Source of the DNA: Limnomonas spitsbergensis
Taxonomy: Eukaryota; Chlorophyta; Chlorophyceae; Chlamydomonadales
Assembly: GCA_037349105.1 (NCBI GenBank)
Contig: JAYJMM010000041.1
Location: 868,001 to 932,000 of the forward strand
Length of the DNA stretch: 64,000 bases
Reading direction: 5' to 3'
In this document: piece after piece, positions 48,113-63,641 of the stretch
How positions within the stretch are numbered: position 1 is the first letter of the stretch
How the letters are laid out: each line of letters starts with the position of its first letter
Made by a program: the position numbers and the translations under genes
Notes under the pieces: generated by a model
What the model was told of the DNA's origin: nothing
Databases searched by the model: none
What the model saw: the letters and a program-made list of their open reading frames with translations, nothing else

Positions 48113-48997
48113 GTACCCAATAACTCCCAGGGTCCATCACCCAGTTGCAGGCCCTCAGCCTCACCTGCCATCACACATTTGCAGAACCCCAGCCACACCT
48201 GCCATCACCCAGCTGCATGCCCTCAGCCTCACCTGCCATCACACAGATGCAGAACCCCAGCCACACCTCCCATCACCCAGCTGCAGACCCTCAGCCTCAC
48301 ATGTCATCACATACTTGCAGAACCCCAGCCACACATGCCATCACCCAGCTGCAGACCCTCAGCCTCACCTGCCATCACACAGATGCAGAACCCCAGCCAC
48401 ACCTCCCATCACCCAGCTGCAGACCCTCAGCCTCACCTGCCATCACAAATTTGCAGAACCCCAGCCACACCTGCCATCACCCAGCTGCAGACCCTCAGCC
48501 TCACCTGCTATAACACATTTGCAGAACCCCAGCCACACCTGCCATCACCCAGCTGCAGGCCCTCACCCTCACCTGCCATCACACAGATGCAGAACCCCAG
48601 CCACACATGCCATCACCCAGTTGCAGGCCCTCAGCATCACCTGCCTTCACACAGATGCAGAACCCCAGCCACACCTGCCATCACCCAGCTGCATACCCTC
48701 AGCCTCACCTGCCATCACACAGATGCAGAACCCCAGCCACACATGCCATCACCCAGCTGCAGACCCTCAGCCTCACCTGTCATCACATACTTGCAGAACC
48801 CCAGCCACACATGCCAACACCCAGTTGCATACACTCAGCCTCACATGCCATCACATATTTGCAGAACCCCAGCCTCACCTGCCATCACACAGATGCAGAA
48901 CCCTAGCCACACCTGCCATCACCCAGTTGCAGGCCCTCAGCCATACATGCAATCACCCAGTTACAGACCTTTAGCAATGCCTCTCCCCCCCTTTCAG

Positions 48998-51900
48998 ATG
49001 TTTGCGGTGGCTCGGGAGCTGGGAGAGATGAGCGAAGTGGGAGTGGAGGCCACGGCGCAAGGAGGGCACCATCATCCCTTCGACACAAGCAGGTACCCAA
49101 TAACTCCCAGGGTCCATCACCCAGTTGCAGGCCCTCAGCCTCACCTGCCATCACACATTTGCAGAACCCCAGCCACACCTGCCATCACCCAGCTGCAGGC
49201 CCTCAGCCTCACCTGCCATCACACAGATGCAGAACCCCAGCCACACCTCCCATCACCCAGCTGCAGACCCTCAGCCTCACATGTCATCACATACTTGCAG
49301 AACCCCAGCCACACATGCCATCACCCAGCTTCAGACCCTCAGCCTCACCTGCCATCACACAGATGCAGAACCCCAGCCACACATGCCATCACCCAGTTGC
49401 AGGCCCTCAGCCTCACCTGCCATCACAAATTTGCAGAACCCCAGCCACACCTGCCATCACCCAGCTGCAGACCCTCAGCCTCACCTGCTATCACACATTT
49501 GCAGAAACCCAGCCACACCTGCCATCACCCAGCTGCAGGCCCTCACCCTCACGTGCCATCACACAGATGCAGAACCCCAGCCACACATGCCATCACCCAG
49601 TTGCAGGCCCTCAGCATCACCTGCCTTCACACAGATGCAGAACCCCAGCCACACCTGCCATCACCCAGCTGCAGACCCTCAGCCTCACCTGCCATCACAC
49701 AGATGCAGAACCCCAGCCACACATGCCATCACCCAGCTGCAGTCCCTCAGCCTCACCTGTCATCACATACTTGCAGAACCCCAGCCACACATGCCATCAC
49801 CCAGTTGCAGACCCTCAGCCTCACCTGCCATCACATCTTTGCAGAACCCCAGCCACACCTGCCATCACCCAGCTGCATGCCCCCAGCCTCACCTGCCATC
49901 ACACATTTGCAGAACCCCAGCCACACCTGCCATCACCCAGCTGCAGACCCTCAGCCTCACATGCCATCACCCAGCTGCATACCCTCAGCCTCACCTGCCA
50001 TCACACAGATGCAGAACCCTAGCCGCACCTGCCATCACCCAGTTGCAGGCCCTCAGCCATACATGCCATCACCCAGTTGCAGACCTTCAGCAATGCCTCT
50101 CCCCCCCTTTCAGATGTTTGCGGTGGCTCGGGAGCTGGGAGAGATGAGCGAAGTGGGAGTGGAGGCCACGGCGCAAGGAGGGCACCATCATCCCTTCGAC
50201 ACAAACAGGTACCCAATAACTCCCAGGGTCCATCACCCAGTTGCAGGCCCTCAGCCTCACCTGCCATCACACATTTGCAGAACCCCAGCCACACCTGCCA
50301 TCACCCAGCTGCAGGCCCTCAGCCTCACCTGCCATCACACAGATGCAGAACCCCAGCCACACATCCCATCACCCAGCTGCAGACCCTCAGCCTCACATGT
50401 CATCACATACTTGCAGAACCCCAGCCACACATGCCATCACCCAGCTGCAGACCCTCAGCCTCACCTGCCATCACACAGATGCAGAACCCCAGCCACACCT
50501 GCCATCACCCAGTTGCAGGCCCTCAGCCTCACCTGCCATCACAAACTTGCAGAACCCCAGCCACACCTGCCATCACCCAGCTGCAGACCCTCAGCCTCAC
50601 CTGCTATCACACATTTGCAGAACCCCAGCCACACCTGCCATCACCCAGCTGCAGGCCCTCAGCCTCACCTGCCATCACACAGATGAAGAACCCCAGCCAC
50701 ACCTCCCATCACCCAGCTGCAGACCCTCAGCCTCACATGTCATCACATACTTGCAGAACCCCAGCCACACATGCCATCACCCAGCTGCAGACCCTCAGCC
50801 TCACCTGCCATCACACAGATGCAGAACCCCAGCCACACATGCCATCACCCAGTTGCAGGCCCTCAGCCTCACCTGTCATCACAAATTTGCAGAACCCCAG
50901 CCACACCTGCCATCACCCAGCTGCAGACCCTCAGCCTCACCTGCTATCACACATTTGCAGAAACCCAGCCACACCTGCCATCACCCAGCTGCAGGCCCTC
51001 ACCCTCACGTGCCATCACACAGATGCAGAACCCCAGCCACACATGCCATCACCCAGTTGCAGGCCCTCAGCATCACCTGCCTTCACACAGATGCAGAACC
51101 CCAGCCACACCTGCCATCACCCAGCTGCAGACCCTCAGCCTCACCTGCCATCACACAGATGCAGAACCCCAGCCACACATGCCATCACCCAGCTGCAGAC
51201 CCTCAGCCTCACCTGCCATCACATACTTGCAGAACCCCAGCCACACATGCCATCACCCAGTTGCAGACCCTCAGCCTCACCTGCCATCACATATTTGCAG
51301 AACCCCAGCCACACCTGCCATCACCCAGCTGCATGCCCCCAGCCTCACCTGCCATCACACATTTGCAGAACCCCAGTTACACCTGCCATCACCCAGGTGC
51401 AGACCCTCAGCCTCACCTGCCATCACCCAGCTGCAGACCCTCAGCCTCACCTGCCATCACACAGATGCAGAACCCTAGCCACACCTGCCATCACCCAGTT
51501 GCAGGCCCTCAGCCATACATGCAATCACCCAGTTACAGACCTTCAGCAATGCCTCTCCCCCCCTTTCAGATGTTTGCGGTGGCTCGGGAGCTGGGAGAGA
51601 TGAGCGAAGTGGGAGTGGAGGCCACGGCGCAAGGAGGGCACCATCATCCCTTCGACACAAGCAGGTACAAAATAACTCCCAGGGTCCATCACCCAGTTGC
51701 AGGCCCTCAGCCTCACCTGCCATCACACATTTGCAGAACCCCAGCCACACCTGCCATCACCCAGCTGCAGGCCCTCAGCCTCACCTGCCATCACACAGAT
51801 GCAGAACCCCAGCCACACCTCCCATCACCCAGCTGCAGACCCTCAGCCTCACATGTCATCACATACTTGCAGAACCCCAGCCACACATGCCATCACCCAG

Positions 51901-54543
51901 CTGCAGACCCTCAGCCTCACCTGCCATCACACAGATGCAGAACCCCAGCCACACCTCCCATCACCCAGCTGCAGACCCTCAGCCTCACCTGCCATCACAA
52001 ATTTGCAGAACCCCAGCCACACCTGCCATCACCCAGCTGCAGACCCTCAGCCTCACCTGCTATAACACATTTGCAGAACCCCAGCCACATCTGCCATCAC
52101 CCAGCTGCATGCCCTCACCCTCACCTGCCATCACACAGATGCAGAACCCCAGCCACACATGCCATCACCCAGTTGCAGGCCCTCAGCATCACCTGCCATC
52201 ACACAGATGCAGAACCCCAGCCACACCTGCCATCACCCAGCTGCAGACCCTCAGCCTCACCTGCCATCACACAGATGCAGAACCCCAGCCACACATGCCA
52301 TCACCCAGCTGCAGTCCCTCAGCCTCACCTGTCATCACATACTTGCAGAACCCCAGCCACACATGCCATCACCCAGTTGCAGACCCTCAGCCTCACCTGC
52401 CATCACATCTTTGCAGAACCCCAGCCACACCTGCCATCACCCAGCTGCATGCCCCCAGCCTCACCTGCCATCACACATTTGCAGAACCCCAGCCACACCT
52501 GCCATCACCCAGCTGCAGACCCTCAGCCTCACATGCCATCACCCAGCTGCATACCCTCAGCCTCACCTGCCATCACACAGATGCAGAACCCTAGCCACAC
52601 CTGCCATCACCCAGTTGCAGGCCCGCAGCCGAACATGCCATCACCCAGTTGCAGACCTTCAGCAATGCCTCTCCCCCCCTTTCAGATGTTTGCGGTGGCT
52701 CGGGAGCTGGGAGAGATGAGCGAAGTGGGAGTGGAGGCCACGGCGCAAGGAGGGCACCATCATCCCTTCGACACAAACAGGTACCCAATAACTCCCAGGG
52801 TCCATCACCCAGTTGCAGGCCCTCAGCCTCACCTGCCATCACACATTTGCAGAACCCCAGCCACACCTGCCATCACCCAGCTGCAGGCCCTCAGCCTCAC
52901 CTGCAATCACACAGATGCAGAACCCCAGCCACACATCCCATCACCCAGCTGCAGACCCTCAGCCTCACCTGCCATCACACAGATGCAGAACCCCAGCCAC
53001 ACCTGCCATCACCCAGTTGCAGGCCCTCAGCCTCACCTGCCATCACAAACTTGCAGAACCCCAGACACACCTGCCATCACCCAGCTGCAGACCCTCAGCC
53101 TCACCTGCTATCACACATTTGCAGAACCCCAGCCACACCTGCCATCACCCAGCTGCAGGCCCTCAGCCTCACCTGCCATCACACAGATAAAGAACCCCAG
53201 CCACACCTCCCATCACCCAGCTGCAGACCCTCAGCCTCACATGTCATCACATACTTGCAGAACCCCAGCCACACATGCCATCACCCAGCTGCAGACCCTC
53301 AGCCTCACCTGCCATCACCCAGCTGCAGACCCTCAGCCTCACCTGCCATCACACATTTGCAGAACCCCAGCCACACCTGCCATCACCCAGGTGCAGACCC
53401 TCAGCCTCACCTGCCATCACCCAGCTGCAGACCCTCAGCCTCACCTGCCATCACACAGATGCAGAACCCTAGCCACACCTGCCATCACCCAGTTGCAGGC
53501 CCTCAGCCATACATGCAATCACCCAGTTACAGACCTTCAGCAATGCCTCTCCCCCCCTTTCAGATGTTTGCGGTGGCTCGGGAGCTGGGAGAGATGAGCG
53601 AAGTGGGAGTGGAGGCCACGGCGCAAGGAGGGCACCATCATCCCTTCGACACAAGCAGGTACCCAATAACTCCCAGGGTCCATCACCCAGTTGCAGGCCC
53701 TCAGCCTCACCTGCCATCACACATTTGCAGAACCCCAGCCACACCTGCCATCACCCAGCTGCAGGCCCTCAGCCTCACCTGCCATCACACAGATGCAGAA
53801 CCCCAGCCACACCTCCCATCACCCAGCTGCAGACCCTCAGCCTCACATGTCATCACATACTTGCAGAACCCCAGCCACACATGCCATCACCCAGCTGCAG
53901 ACCCTCAGCCTCACCTGCCATCACACAGATGCAGAACCCCAGCCACACCTCCCATCACCCAGCTGCAGACCCTCAGCCTCACCTGCCATCACAAATTTGC
54001 AGAACCCCAGCCACACCTGCCATCACCCAGCTGCAGACCCTCAGCCTCACCTGCTATAACACATTTGCAGAACCCCAGCCACACCTGCCATCACCCAGCT
54101 GCAGGCCCTCACCCTCACCTGCCATCACACAGATGCAGAACCCCAGCCACACATGCCATCACCCAGTTGCAGGCCCTCAGCATCACCTGCCTTCACACAG
54201 ATGCAGAACCCCAGCCACACCTGCCATCACCCAGCTGCAGACCCTCAGCCTCACCTGCCATCACACAGATGCAGAACCCCAGCCACACATGCCATCACCC
54301 AGCTGCAGACCCTCAGCCTCACCTGTCATCACATACTTGCAGAACCCCAGCCACACATGCCAACACCCAGTTGCATACACTCAGCCTCACATGCCATCAC
54401 ATATTTGCAGAACCCCAGCCTCACCTGCCATCACACAGATGCAGAACCCTAGCCACACCTGCCATCACCCAGTTGCAGGCCCTCAGCCATACATGCAATC
54501 ACCCAGTTACAGACCTTTAGCAATGCCTCTCCCCCCCTTTCAG
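48998..54543. repeat. 5,546-bp higher-order block, copy 1 (five exons)
   Basis: Exon spacings inside are 1116, 1456, 1116, 878 and 980 bp. The next block repeats the same series exactly, so the two are equal in length to the base as judged from exon positions. Differences are few, for example HHPAAD here against HHRAAD in the next two blocks, and HTDEE against HTDKE at corresponding places. Confidence 0.9.
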
Positions 54544-57500
54544 ATGTTTGCGGTGGCTCGGGAGCTGGGAGAGATGAGCGAAGTGGGAGTGGAGGCCACG
54601 GCGCAAGGAGGGCACCATCATCCCTTCGACACAAGCAGGTACCCAATAACTCCCAGGGTCCATCACCCAGTTGCAGGCCCTCAGCCTCACCTGCCATCAC
54701 ACATTTGCAGAACCCCAGCCACACCTGCCATCACCCAGCTGCAGGCCCTCAGCCTCACCTGCCATCACACAGATGCAGAACCCCAGCCACACCTCCCATC
54801 ACCGAGCTGCAGACCCTCAGCCTCACATGTCATCACATACTTGCAGAACCCCAGCCACACATGCCATCACCCAGCTTCAGACCCTCAGCCTCACCTGCCA
54901 TCACACAGATGCAGAACCCCAGCCACACATGCCATCACCCAGTTGCAGGCCCTCAGCCTCACCTGCCATAACAAATTTGCAGAACCCCAGCCACACCTGC
55001 CATCACCCAGCTGCAGACCCTCAGCCTCACCTGCTATCACACATTTGCAGAACCCCAGCCACACCTGCCATCACCCAGCTGCAGGCCCTCACCCTCACGT
55101 GCCATCACACAGATGCAGAACCCCAGCCACACATGCCATCACCCAGTTGCAGGCCCTCAGCATCACCTGCCTTCACACAGATGCAGAACCCCAGCCACAC
55201 CTGCCATCACCCAGCTGCAGACCCTCAGCCTCACCTGCCATCACACAGATGCAGAACCCCAGCCACACATGCCATCACCCAGCTGCAGTCCCTCAGCCTC
55301 ACATGTCATCACATACTTGCAGAACCCCAGCCACACATGCCATCACCCAGTTGCAGACCCTCAGCCTCACCTGCCATCACATCTTTGCAGAACCCCAGCC
55401 ACACCTGCCATCACCCAGCTGCATGCCCCCAGCCTCACCTGCCATCACACATTTGCAGAACCCCAGCCACACCTGCCATCACCCAGCTGCAGACCCTCAG
55501 CCTCACATGCCATCACCCAGCTGCATACCCTCAGCCTCACCTGCCATCACACAGATGCAGAACCCTAGCCGCACCTGCCATCACCCAGTTGCAGGCCCTC
55601 AGCCATACATGCCATCACCCAGTTGCAGACCTTCAGCAATGCCTCTCCCCCCCTTTCAGATGTTTGCGGTGGCTCGGGAGCTGGGAGAGATGAGCGAAGT
55701 GGGAGTGGAGGCCACGGCGCAAGGAGGGCACCATCATCCCTTCGACACAAACAGGTACCCAATAACTCCCAGGGTCCATCACCCAGTTGCAGGCCCTCAG
55801 CCTCACCTGCCATCACACATTTGCAGAACCCCAGCCACACCTGCCATCACCCAGCTGCAGGCCCTCAGCCTCACCTGCCATCACACAGATGCAGAACCCC
55901 AGCCACACATCCCATCACCCAGCTGCAGACCCTCAGCCTCACATGTCATCACATACTTGCAGAACCCCAGCCACACATGCCATCACCCAGCTGCAGACCC
56001 TCAGCCTCACCTGCCATCACACAGATGCAGAACCCCAGCCACACCTGCCATCACCCAGTTGCAGGCCCTCAGCCTCACCTGCCATCACAAACTTGCAGAA
56101 CCCCAGCCACACCTGCCATCACCCAGCTGCAGACCCTCAGCCTCACCTGCTATCACACATTTGCAGAACCCCAGCCACACCTGCCATCACCCAGCTGCAG
56201 GCCCTCAGCCTCACCTGCCATCACACAGATGAAGAACCCCAGCCACACCTCCCATCACCCAGCTGCAGACCCTCAGCCTCACATGTCATCACATACTTGC
56301 AGAACCCCAGCCACACATGCCATCACCCAGCTGCAGACCCTCAGCCTCACCTGCCATCACACAGATGCAGAACCCCAGCCACACATGCCATCACCCAGTT
56401 GCAGGCCCTCAGCCTCACCTGCCATCACAAATTTGCAGAACCCCAGCCACACCTGCCATCACCCAGCTGCAGACCCTCAGCCTCACCTGCTATCACACAT
56501 TTGCAGAAACCCAGCCACACCTGCCATCACCCAGCTGCAGGCCCTCACCCTCACGTGCCATCACACAGATGCAGAACCCCAGCCACACATGCCATCACCC
56601 AGTTGCAGGCCCTCAGCATCACCTGCCTTCACACAGATGCAGAACCCCAGCCACACCTGCCATCACCCAGCTGCAGACCCTCAGCCTCACCTGCCATCAC
56701 ACAGATGCAGAACCCCAGCCACACATGCCATCACCCAGCTGCAGACCCTCAGCCTCACCTGCCATCACATACTTGCAGAACCCCAGCCACACATGCCATC
56801 ACCCAGTTGCAGACCCTCAGCCTCACCTGCCATCACATATTTGCAGAACCCCAGCCACACCTGCCATCACCCAGCTGCATGCCCCCAGCCTCACCTGCCA
56901 TCACACATTTGCAGAACCCCAGTTACACCTGCCATCACCCAGGTGCAGACCCTCAGCCTCACCTGCCATCACCCAGCTGCAGACCCTCAGCCTCACCTGC
57001 CATCACACAGATGCAGAACCCTAGCCACACCTGCCATCACCCAGTTGCAGGCCCTCAGCCATACATGCAATCACCCAGTTACAGACCTTCAGCAATGCCT
57101 CTCCCCCCCTTTCAGATGTTTGCGGTGGCTCGGGAGCTGGGAGAGATGAGCGAAGTGGGAGTGGAGGCCACGGCGCAAGGAGGGCACCATCATCCCTTCG
57201 ACACAAGCAGGTACAAAATAACTCCCAGGGTCCATCACCCAGTTGCAGGCCCTCAGCCTCACCTGCCATCACACATTTGCAGAACCCCAGCCACACCTGC
57301 CATCACCCAGCTGCAGGCCCTCAGCCTCACCTGCCATCACACAGATGCAGAACCCCAGCCACACCTCCCATCACCCAGCTGCAGACCCTCAGCCTCACAT
57401 GTCATCACATACTTGCAGAACCCCAGCCACACATGCCATCACCCAGCTGCAGACCCTCAGCCTCACCTGCCATCACACAGATGCAGAACCCCAGCCACAC

Positions 57501-60089
57501 CTCCCATCACCCAGCTGCAGACCCTCAGCCTCACCTGCCATCACAAATTTGCAGAACCCCAGCCACACCTGCCATCACCCAGCTGCAGACCCTCAGCCTC
57601 ACCTGCTATAACACATTTGCAGAACCCCAGCCACATCTGCCATCACCCAGCTGCATGCCCTCACCCTCACCTGCCATCACACAGATGCAGAACCCCAGCC
57701 ACACATGCCATCACCCAGTTGCAGGCCCTCAGCATCACCTGCCATCACACAGATGCAGAACCCCAGCCACACCTGCCATCACCCAGCTGCAGACCCTCAG
57801 CCTCACCTGCCATCACACAGATGCAGAACCCCAGCCACACATGCCATCACCCAGCTGCAGTCCCTCAGCCTCACCTGTCATCACATACTTGCAGAACCCC
57901 AGCCACACATGCCATCACCCAGTTGCAGACCCTCAGCCTCACCTGCCATCACATCTTTGCAGAACCCCAGCCACACCTGCCATCACCCAGCTGCATGCCC
58001 CCAGCCTCACCTGCCATCACACATTTGCAGAACCCCAGCCACACCTGCCATCACCCAGCTGCAGACCCTCAGCCTCACATGCCATCACCCAGCTGCATAC
58101 CCTCAGCCTCACCTGCCATCACACAGATGCAGAACCCTAGCCACACCTGCCATCACCCAGTTGCAGGCCCGCAGCCGAACATGCCATCACCCAGTTGCAG
58201 ACCTTCAGCAATGCCTCTCCCCCCCTTTCAGATGTTTGCGGTGGCTCGGGAGCTGGGAGAGATGAGCGAAGTGGGAGTGGAGGCCACGGCGCAAGGAGGG
58301 CACCATCATCCCTTCGACACAAACAGGTACCCAATAACTCCCAGGGTCCATCACCCAGTTGCAGGCCCTCAGCCTCACCTGCCATCACACATTTGCAGAA
58401 CCCCAGCCACACCTGCCATCACCCAGCTGCAGGCCCTCAGCCTCACCTGCAATCACACAGATGCAGAACCCCAGCCACACATCCCATCACCCAGCTGCAG
58501 ACCCTCAGCCTCACCTGCCATCACACAGATGCAGAACCCCAGCCACACCTGCCATCACCCAGTTGCAGGCCCTCAGCCTCACCTGCCATCACAAACTTGC
58601 AGAACCCCAGACACACCTGCCATCACCCAGCTGCAGACCCTCAGCCTCACCTGCTATCACACATTTGCAGAACCCCAGCCACACCTGCCATCACCCAGCT
58701 GCAGGCCCTCAGCCTCACCTGCCATCACACAGATAAAGAACCCCAGCCACACCTCCCATCACCCAGCTGCAGACCCTCAGCCTCACATGTCATCACATAC
58801 TTGCAGAACCCCAGCCACACATGCCATCACCCAGCTGCAGACCCTCAGCCTCACCTGCCATCACCCAGCTGCAGACCCTCAGCCTCACCTGCCATCACAC
58901 ATTTGCAGAACCCCAGCCACACCTGCCATCACCCAGGTGCAGACCCTCAGCCTCACCTGCCATCACCCAGCTGCAGACCCTCAGCCTCACCTGCCATCAC
59001 ACAGATGCAGAACCCTAGCCACACCTGCCATCACCCAGTTGCAGGCCCTCAGCCATACATGCAATCACCCAGTTACAGACCTTCAGCAATGCCTCTCCCC
59101 CCCTTTCAGATGTTTGCGGTGGCTCGGGAGCTGGGAGAGATGAGCGAAGTGGGAGTGGAGGCCACGGCGCAAGGAGGGCACCATCATCCCTTCGACACAA
59201 GCAGGTACCCAATAACTCCCAGGGTCCATCACCCAGTTGCAGGCCCTCAGCCTCACCTGCCATCACACATTTGCAGAACCCCAGCCACACCTGCCATCAC
59301 CCAGCTGCAGGCCCTCAGCCTCACCTGCCATCACACAGATGCAGAACCCCAGCCACACCTCCCATCACCCAGCTGCAGACCCTCAGCCTCACATGTCATC
59401 ACATACTTGCAGAACCCCAGCCACACATGCCATCACCCAGCTGCAGACCCTCAGCCTCACCTGCCATCACACAGATGCAGAACCCCAGCCACACCTCCCA
59501 TCACCCAGCTGCAGACCCTCAGCCTCACCTGCCATCACAAATTTGCAGAACCCCAGCCACACCTGCCATCACCCAGCTGCAGACCCTCAGCCTCACCTGC
59601 TATAACACATTTGCAGAACCCCAGCCACACCTGCCATCACCCAGCTGCAGGCCCTCACCCTCACCTGCCATCACACAGATGCAGAACCCCAGCCACACAT
59701 GCCATCACCCAGTTGCAGGCCCTCAGCATCACCTGCCTTCACACAGATGCAGAACCCCAGCCACACCTGCCATCACCCAGCTGCAGACCCTCAGCCTCAC
59801 CTGCCATCACACAGATGCAGAACCCCAGCCACACATGCCATCACCCAGCTGCAGACCCTCAGCCTCACCTGTCATCACATACTTGCAGAACCCCAGCCAC
59901 ACATGCCAACACCCAGTTGCATACACTCAGCCTCACATGCCATCACATATTTGCAGAACCCCAGCCTCACCTGCCATCACACAGATGCAGAACCCTAGCC
60001 ACACCTGCCATCACCCAGTTGCAGGCCCTCAGCCATACATGCAATCACCCAGTTACAGACCTTTAGCAATGCCTCTCCCCCCCTTTCAG
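54544..60089. repeat. 5,546-bp higher-order block, copy 2 (five exons)
   Basis: Same five spacings as copy 1. It shares private variants with the following partial block (HHRAAD, a GAGCTGC in place of CAGCTGC near 54,804 and 60,350), so those two are the closest relatives. Confidence 0.9.
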
Positions 60090-63000
60090 ATGTTTGCGGT
60101 GGCTCGGGAGCTGGGAGAGATGAGCGAAGTGGGAGTGGAGGCCACGGCGCAAGGAGGGCACCATCATCCCTTCGACACAAGCAGGTACCCAATAACTCCC
60201 AGGGTCCATCACCCAGTTGCAGGCCCTCAGCCTCACCTGCCATCACACATTTGCAGAACCCCAGCCACACCTGCCATCACCCAGCTGCAGGCCCTCAGCC
60301 TCACCTGCCATCACACAGATGCAGAACCCCAGCCACACCTCCCATCACCGAGCTGCAGACCCTCAGCCTCACATGTCATCACATACTTGCAGAACCCCAG
60401 CCACACATGCCATCACCCAGCTTCAGACCCTCAGCCTCACCTGCCATCACACAGATGCAGAACCCCAGCCACACATACCATCACCCAGTTGCAGGCCCTC
60501 AGCCTCACCTGCCATAACAAATTTGCAGAACCCCAGCCACACCTGCCATCACCCAGCTGCAGACCCTCAGCCTCACCTGCTATCACACATTTGCAGAACC
60601 CCAGCCACACCTGCCATCACCCAGCTGCAGGCCCTCACCCTCACGTGCCATCACACAGATGCAGAACCCCAGCCACACATGCCATCACCCAGTTGCAGGC
60701 CCTCAGCATCACCTGCCTTCACACAGATGCAGAACCCCAGCCACACCTGCCATCACCCAGCTGCAGACCCTCAGCCTCACCTGCCATCACACAGATGCAG
60801 AACCCCAGCCACACATGCCATCACCCAGCTGCAGTCCCTCAGCCTCACATGTCATCACATACTTGCAGAACCCCAGCCACACATGCCATCACCCAGTTGC
60901 AGACCCTCAGCCTCACCTGCCATCACATCTTTGCAGAACCCCAGCCACACCTGCCATCACCCAGCTGCATGCCCCCAGCCTCACCTGCCATCACACATTT
61001 GCAGAACCCCAGCCACACCTGCCATCACCCAGCTGCAGACCCTCAGCCTCACATGCCATCACCCAGCTGCATACCCTCAGCCTCACCTGCCATCACACAG
61101 ATGCAGAACCCTAGCCGCACCTGCCATCACCCAGTTGCAGGCCCTCAGCCATACATGCCATCACCCAGTTGCAGACCTTCAGCAATGCCTCTCCCCCCCT
61201 TTCAGATGTTTGCGGTGGCTCGGGAGCTGGGAGAGATGAGCGAAGTGGGAGTGGAGGCCACGGCGCAAGGAGGGCACCATCATCCCTTCGACACAAACAG
61301 GTACCCAATAACTCCCAGGGTCCATCACCCAGTTGCAGGCCCTCAGCCTCACCTGCCATCACACATTTGCAGAACCCCAGCCACACCTGCCATCACCCAG
61401 CTGCAGGCCCTCAGCCTCACCTGCCATCACACAGATGCAGAACCCCAGCCACACATCCCATCACCCAGCTGCAGACCCTCAGCCTCACATGTCATCACAT
61501 ACTTGCAGAACCCCAGCCACACATGCCATCACCCAGCTGCAGACCCTCAGCCTCACCTGCCATCACACAGATGCAGAACCCCAGCCACACCTGCCATCAC
61601 CCAGTTGCAGGCCCTCAGCCTCACCTGCCATCACAAATTTGCAGAACCCCAGCCACACCTGCCATCACCCAGCTGCAGACCCTCAGCCTCACCTGCTATC
61701 ACACATTTGCAGAACCCCAGCCACACCTGCCATCACCCAGCTGCAGGCCCTCAGCCTCACCTGCCATCACACAGATGAAGAACCCCAGCCACACCTCCCA
61801 TCACCCAGCTGCAGACCCTCAGCCTCACATGTCATCACATACTTGCAGAACCCCAGCCACACATGCCATCACCCAGCTGCAGACCCTCAGCCTCACCTGC
61901 CATCACACAGATGCAGAACCCCAGCCACACATGCCATCACCCAGTTGCAGGCCCTCAGCCTCACCTGCCATCACAAATTTGCAGAACCCCAGCCACACCT
62001 GCCATCACCCAGCTGCAGACCCTCAGCCTCACCTGCTATCACACATTTGCAGAAACCCAGCCACACCTGCCATCACCCAGCTGCAGGCCCTCACCCTCAC
62101 GTGCCATCACACAGATGCAGAACCCCAGCCACACATGCCATCACCCAGTTGCAGGCCCTCAGCATCACCTGCCTTCACACAGATGCAGAACCCCAGCCAC
62201 ACCTGCCATCACCCAGCTGCAGACCCTCAGCCTCACCTGCCATCACACAGATGCAGAACCCCAGCCACACATGCCATCACCCAGCTGCAGACCCTCAGCC
62301 TCACCTGCCATCACATACTTGCAGAACCCCAGCCACACATGCCATCACCCAGTTGCAGACCCTCAGCCTCACCTGCCATCACATATTTGCAGAACCCCAG
62401 CCACACCTGCCATCACCCAGCTGCATGCCCCCAGCCTCACCTGCCATCACACATTTGCAGAACCCCAGTTACACCTGCCATCACCCAGGTGCAGACCCTC
62501 AGCCTCACCTGCCATCACCCAGCTGCAGACCCTCAGCCTCACCTGCCATCACACAGATGCAGAACCCTAGCCACACCTGCCATCACCCAGTTGCAGGCCC
62601 TCAGCCATACATGCAATCACCCAGTTACAGACCTTCAGCAATGCCTCTCCCCCCCTTTCAGATGTTTGCGGTGGCTCGGGAGCTGGGAGAGATGAGCGAA
62701 GTGGGAGTGGAGGCCACGGCGCAAGGAGGGCACCATCATCCCTTCGACACAAGCAGGTACCCAATAACTCCCAGGGTCCATCACCCAGTTGCAGGCCCTC
62801 AGCCTCACCTGCCATCACACATTTGCAGAACCCCAGCCACACCTGCCATCACCCAGCTGCAGGCCCTCAGCCTCACCTGCCATCACACAGATGCAGAACC
62901 CCAGCCACACCTCCCATCACCCAGCTGCAGACCCTCAGCCTCACATGTCATCACATACTTGCAGAACCCCAGCCACACATGCCATCACCCAGCTGCAGAC

Positions 63001-63641
63001 CCTCAGCCTCACCTGCCATCACACAGATGCAGAACCCCAGCCACACCTCCCATCACCCAGCTGCAGACCCTCAGCCTCACCTGCCATCACAAATTTGCAG
63101 AACCCCAGCCACACCTGCCATCACCCAGCTGCAGACCCTCAGCCTCACCTGCTATAACACATTTGCAGAACCCCAGCCACACCTGCCATCACCCAGCTGC
63201 AGGCCCTCACCCTCACCTGCCATCACACAGATGCAGAACCCCAGCCACACATGCCATCACCCAGTTGCAGGCCCTCAGCATCACCTGCCTTCACACAGAT
63301 GCAGAACCCCAGCCACACCTGCCATCACCCAGCTGCAGACCCTCAGCCTCACCTGCCATCACACAGATGCAGAACCCCAGCCACACATGCCATCACCCAG
63401 CTGCAGACCCTCAGCCTCACCTGTCATCACATACTTGCAGAACCCCAGCCACACATGCCAACACCCAGTTGCATACACTCAGCCTCACATGCCATCACAT
63501 ATTTGCAGAACCCCAGCCTCACCTGCCATCACACAGATGCAGAACCCTAGCCACACCTGCCATCACCCAGTTGCAGGCCCTCAGCCATACATGCAATCAC
63601 CCAGTTACAGACCTTTAGCAATGCCTCTCCCCCCCTTTCAG
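60090..63641. repeat. Shortened higher-order block (three exons)
   Basis: Spacings 1116, 1456, 980 (3,552 bp). It matches the start of the five-exon block but lacks the 1116-878 pair, the same series as the older segment 45,445-48,997 (1117, 1456, 980). Confidence 0.85.
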
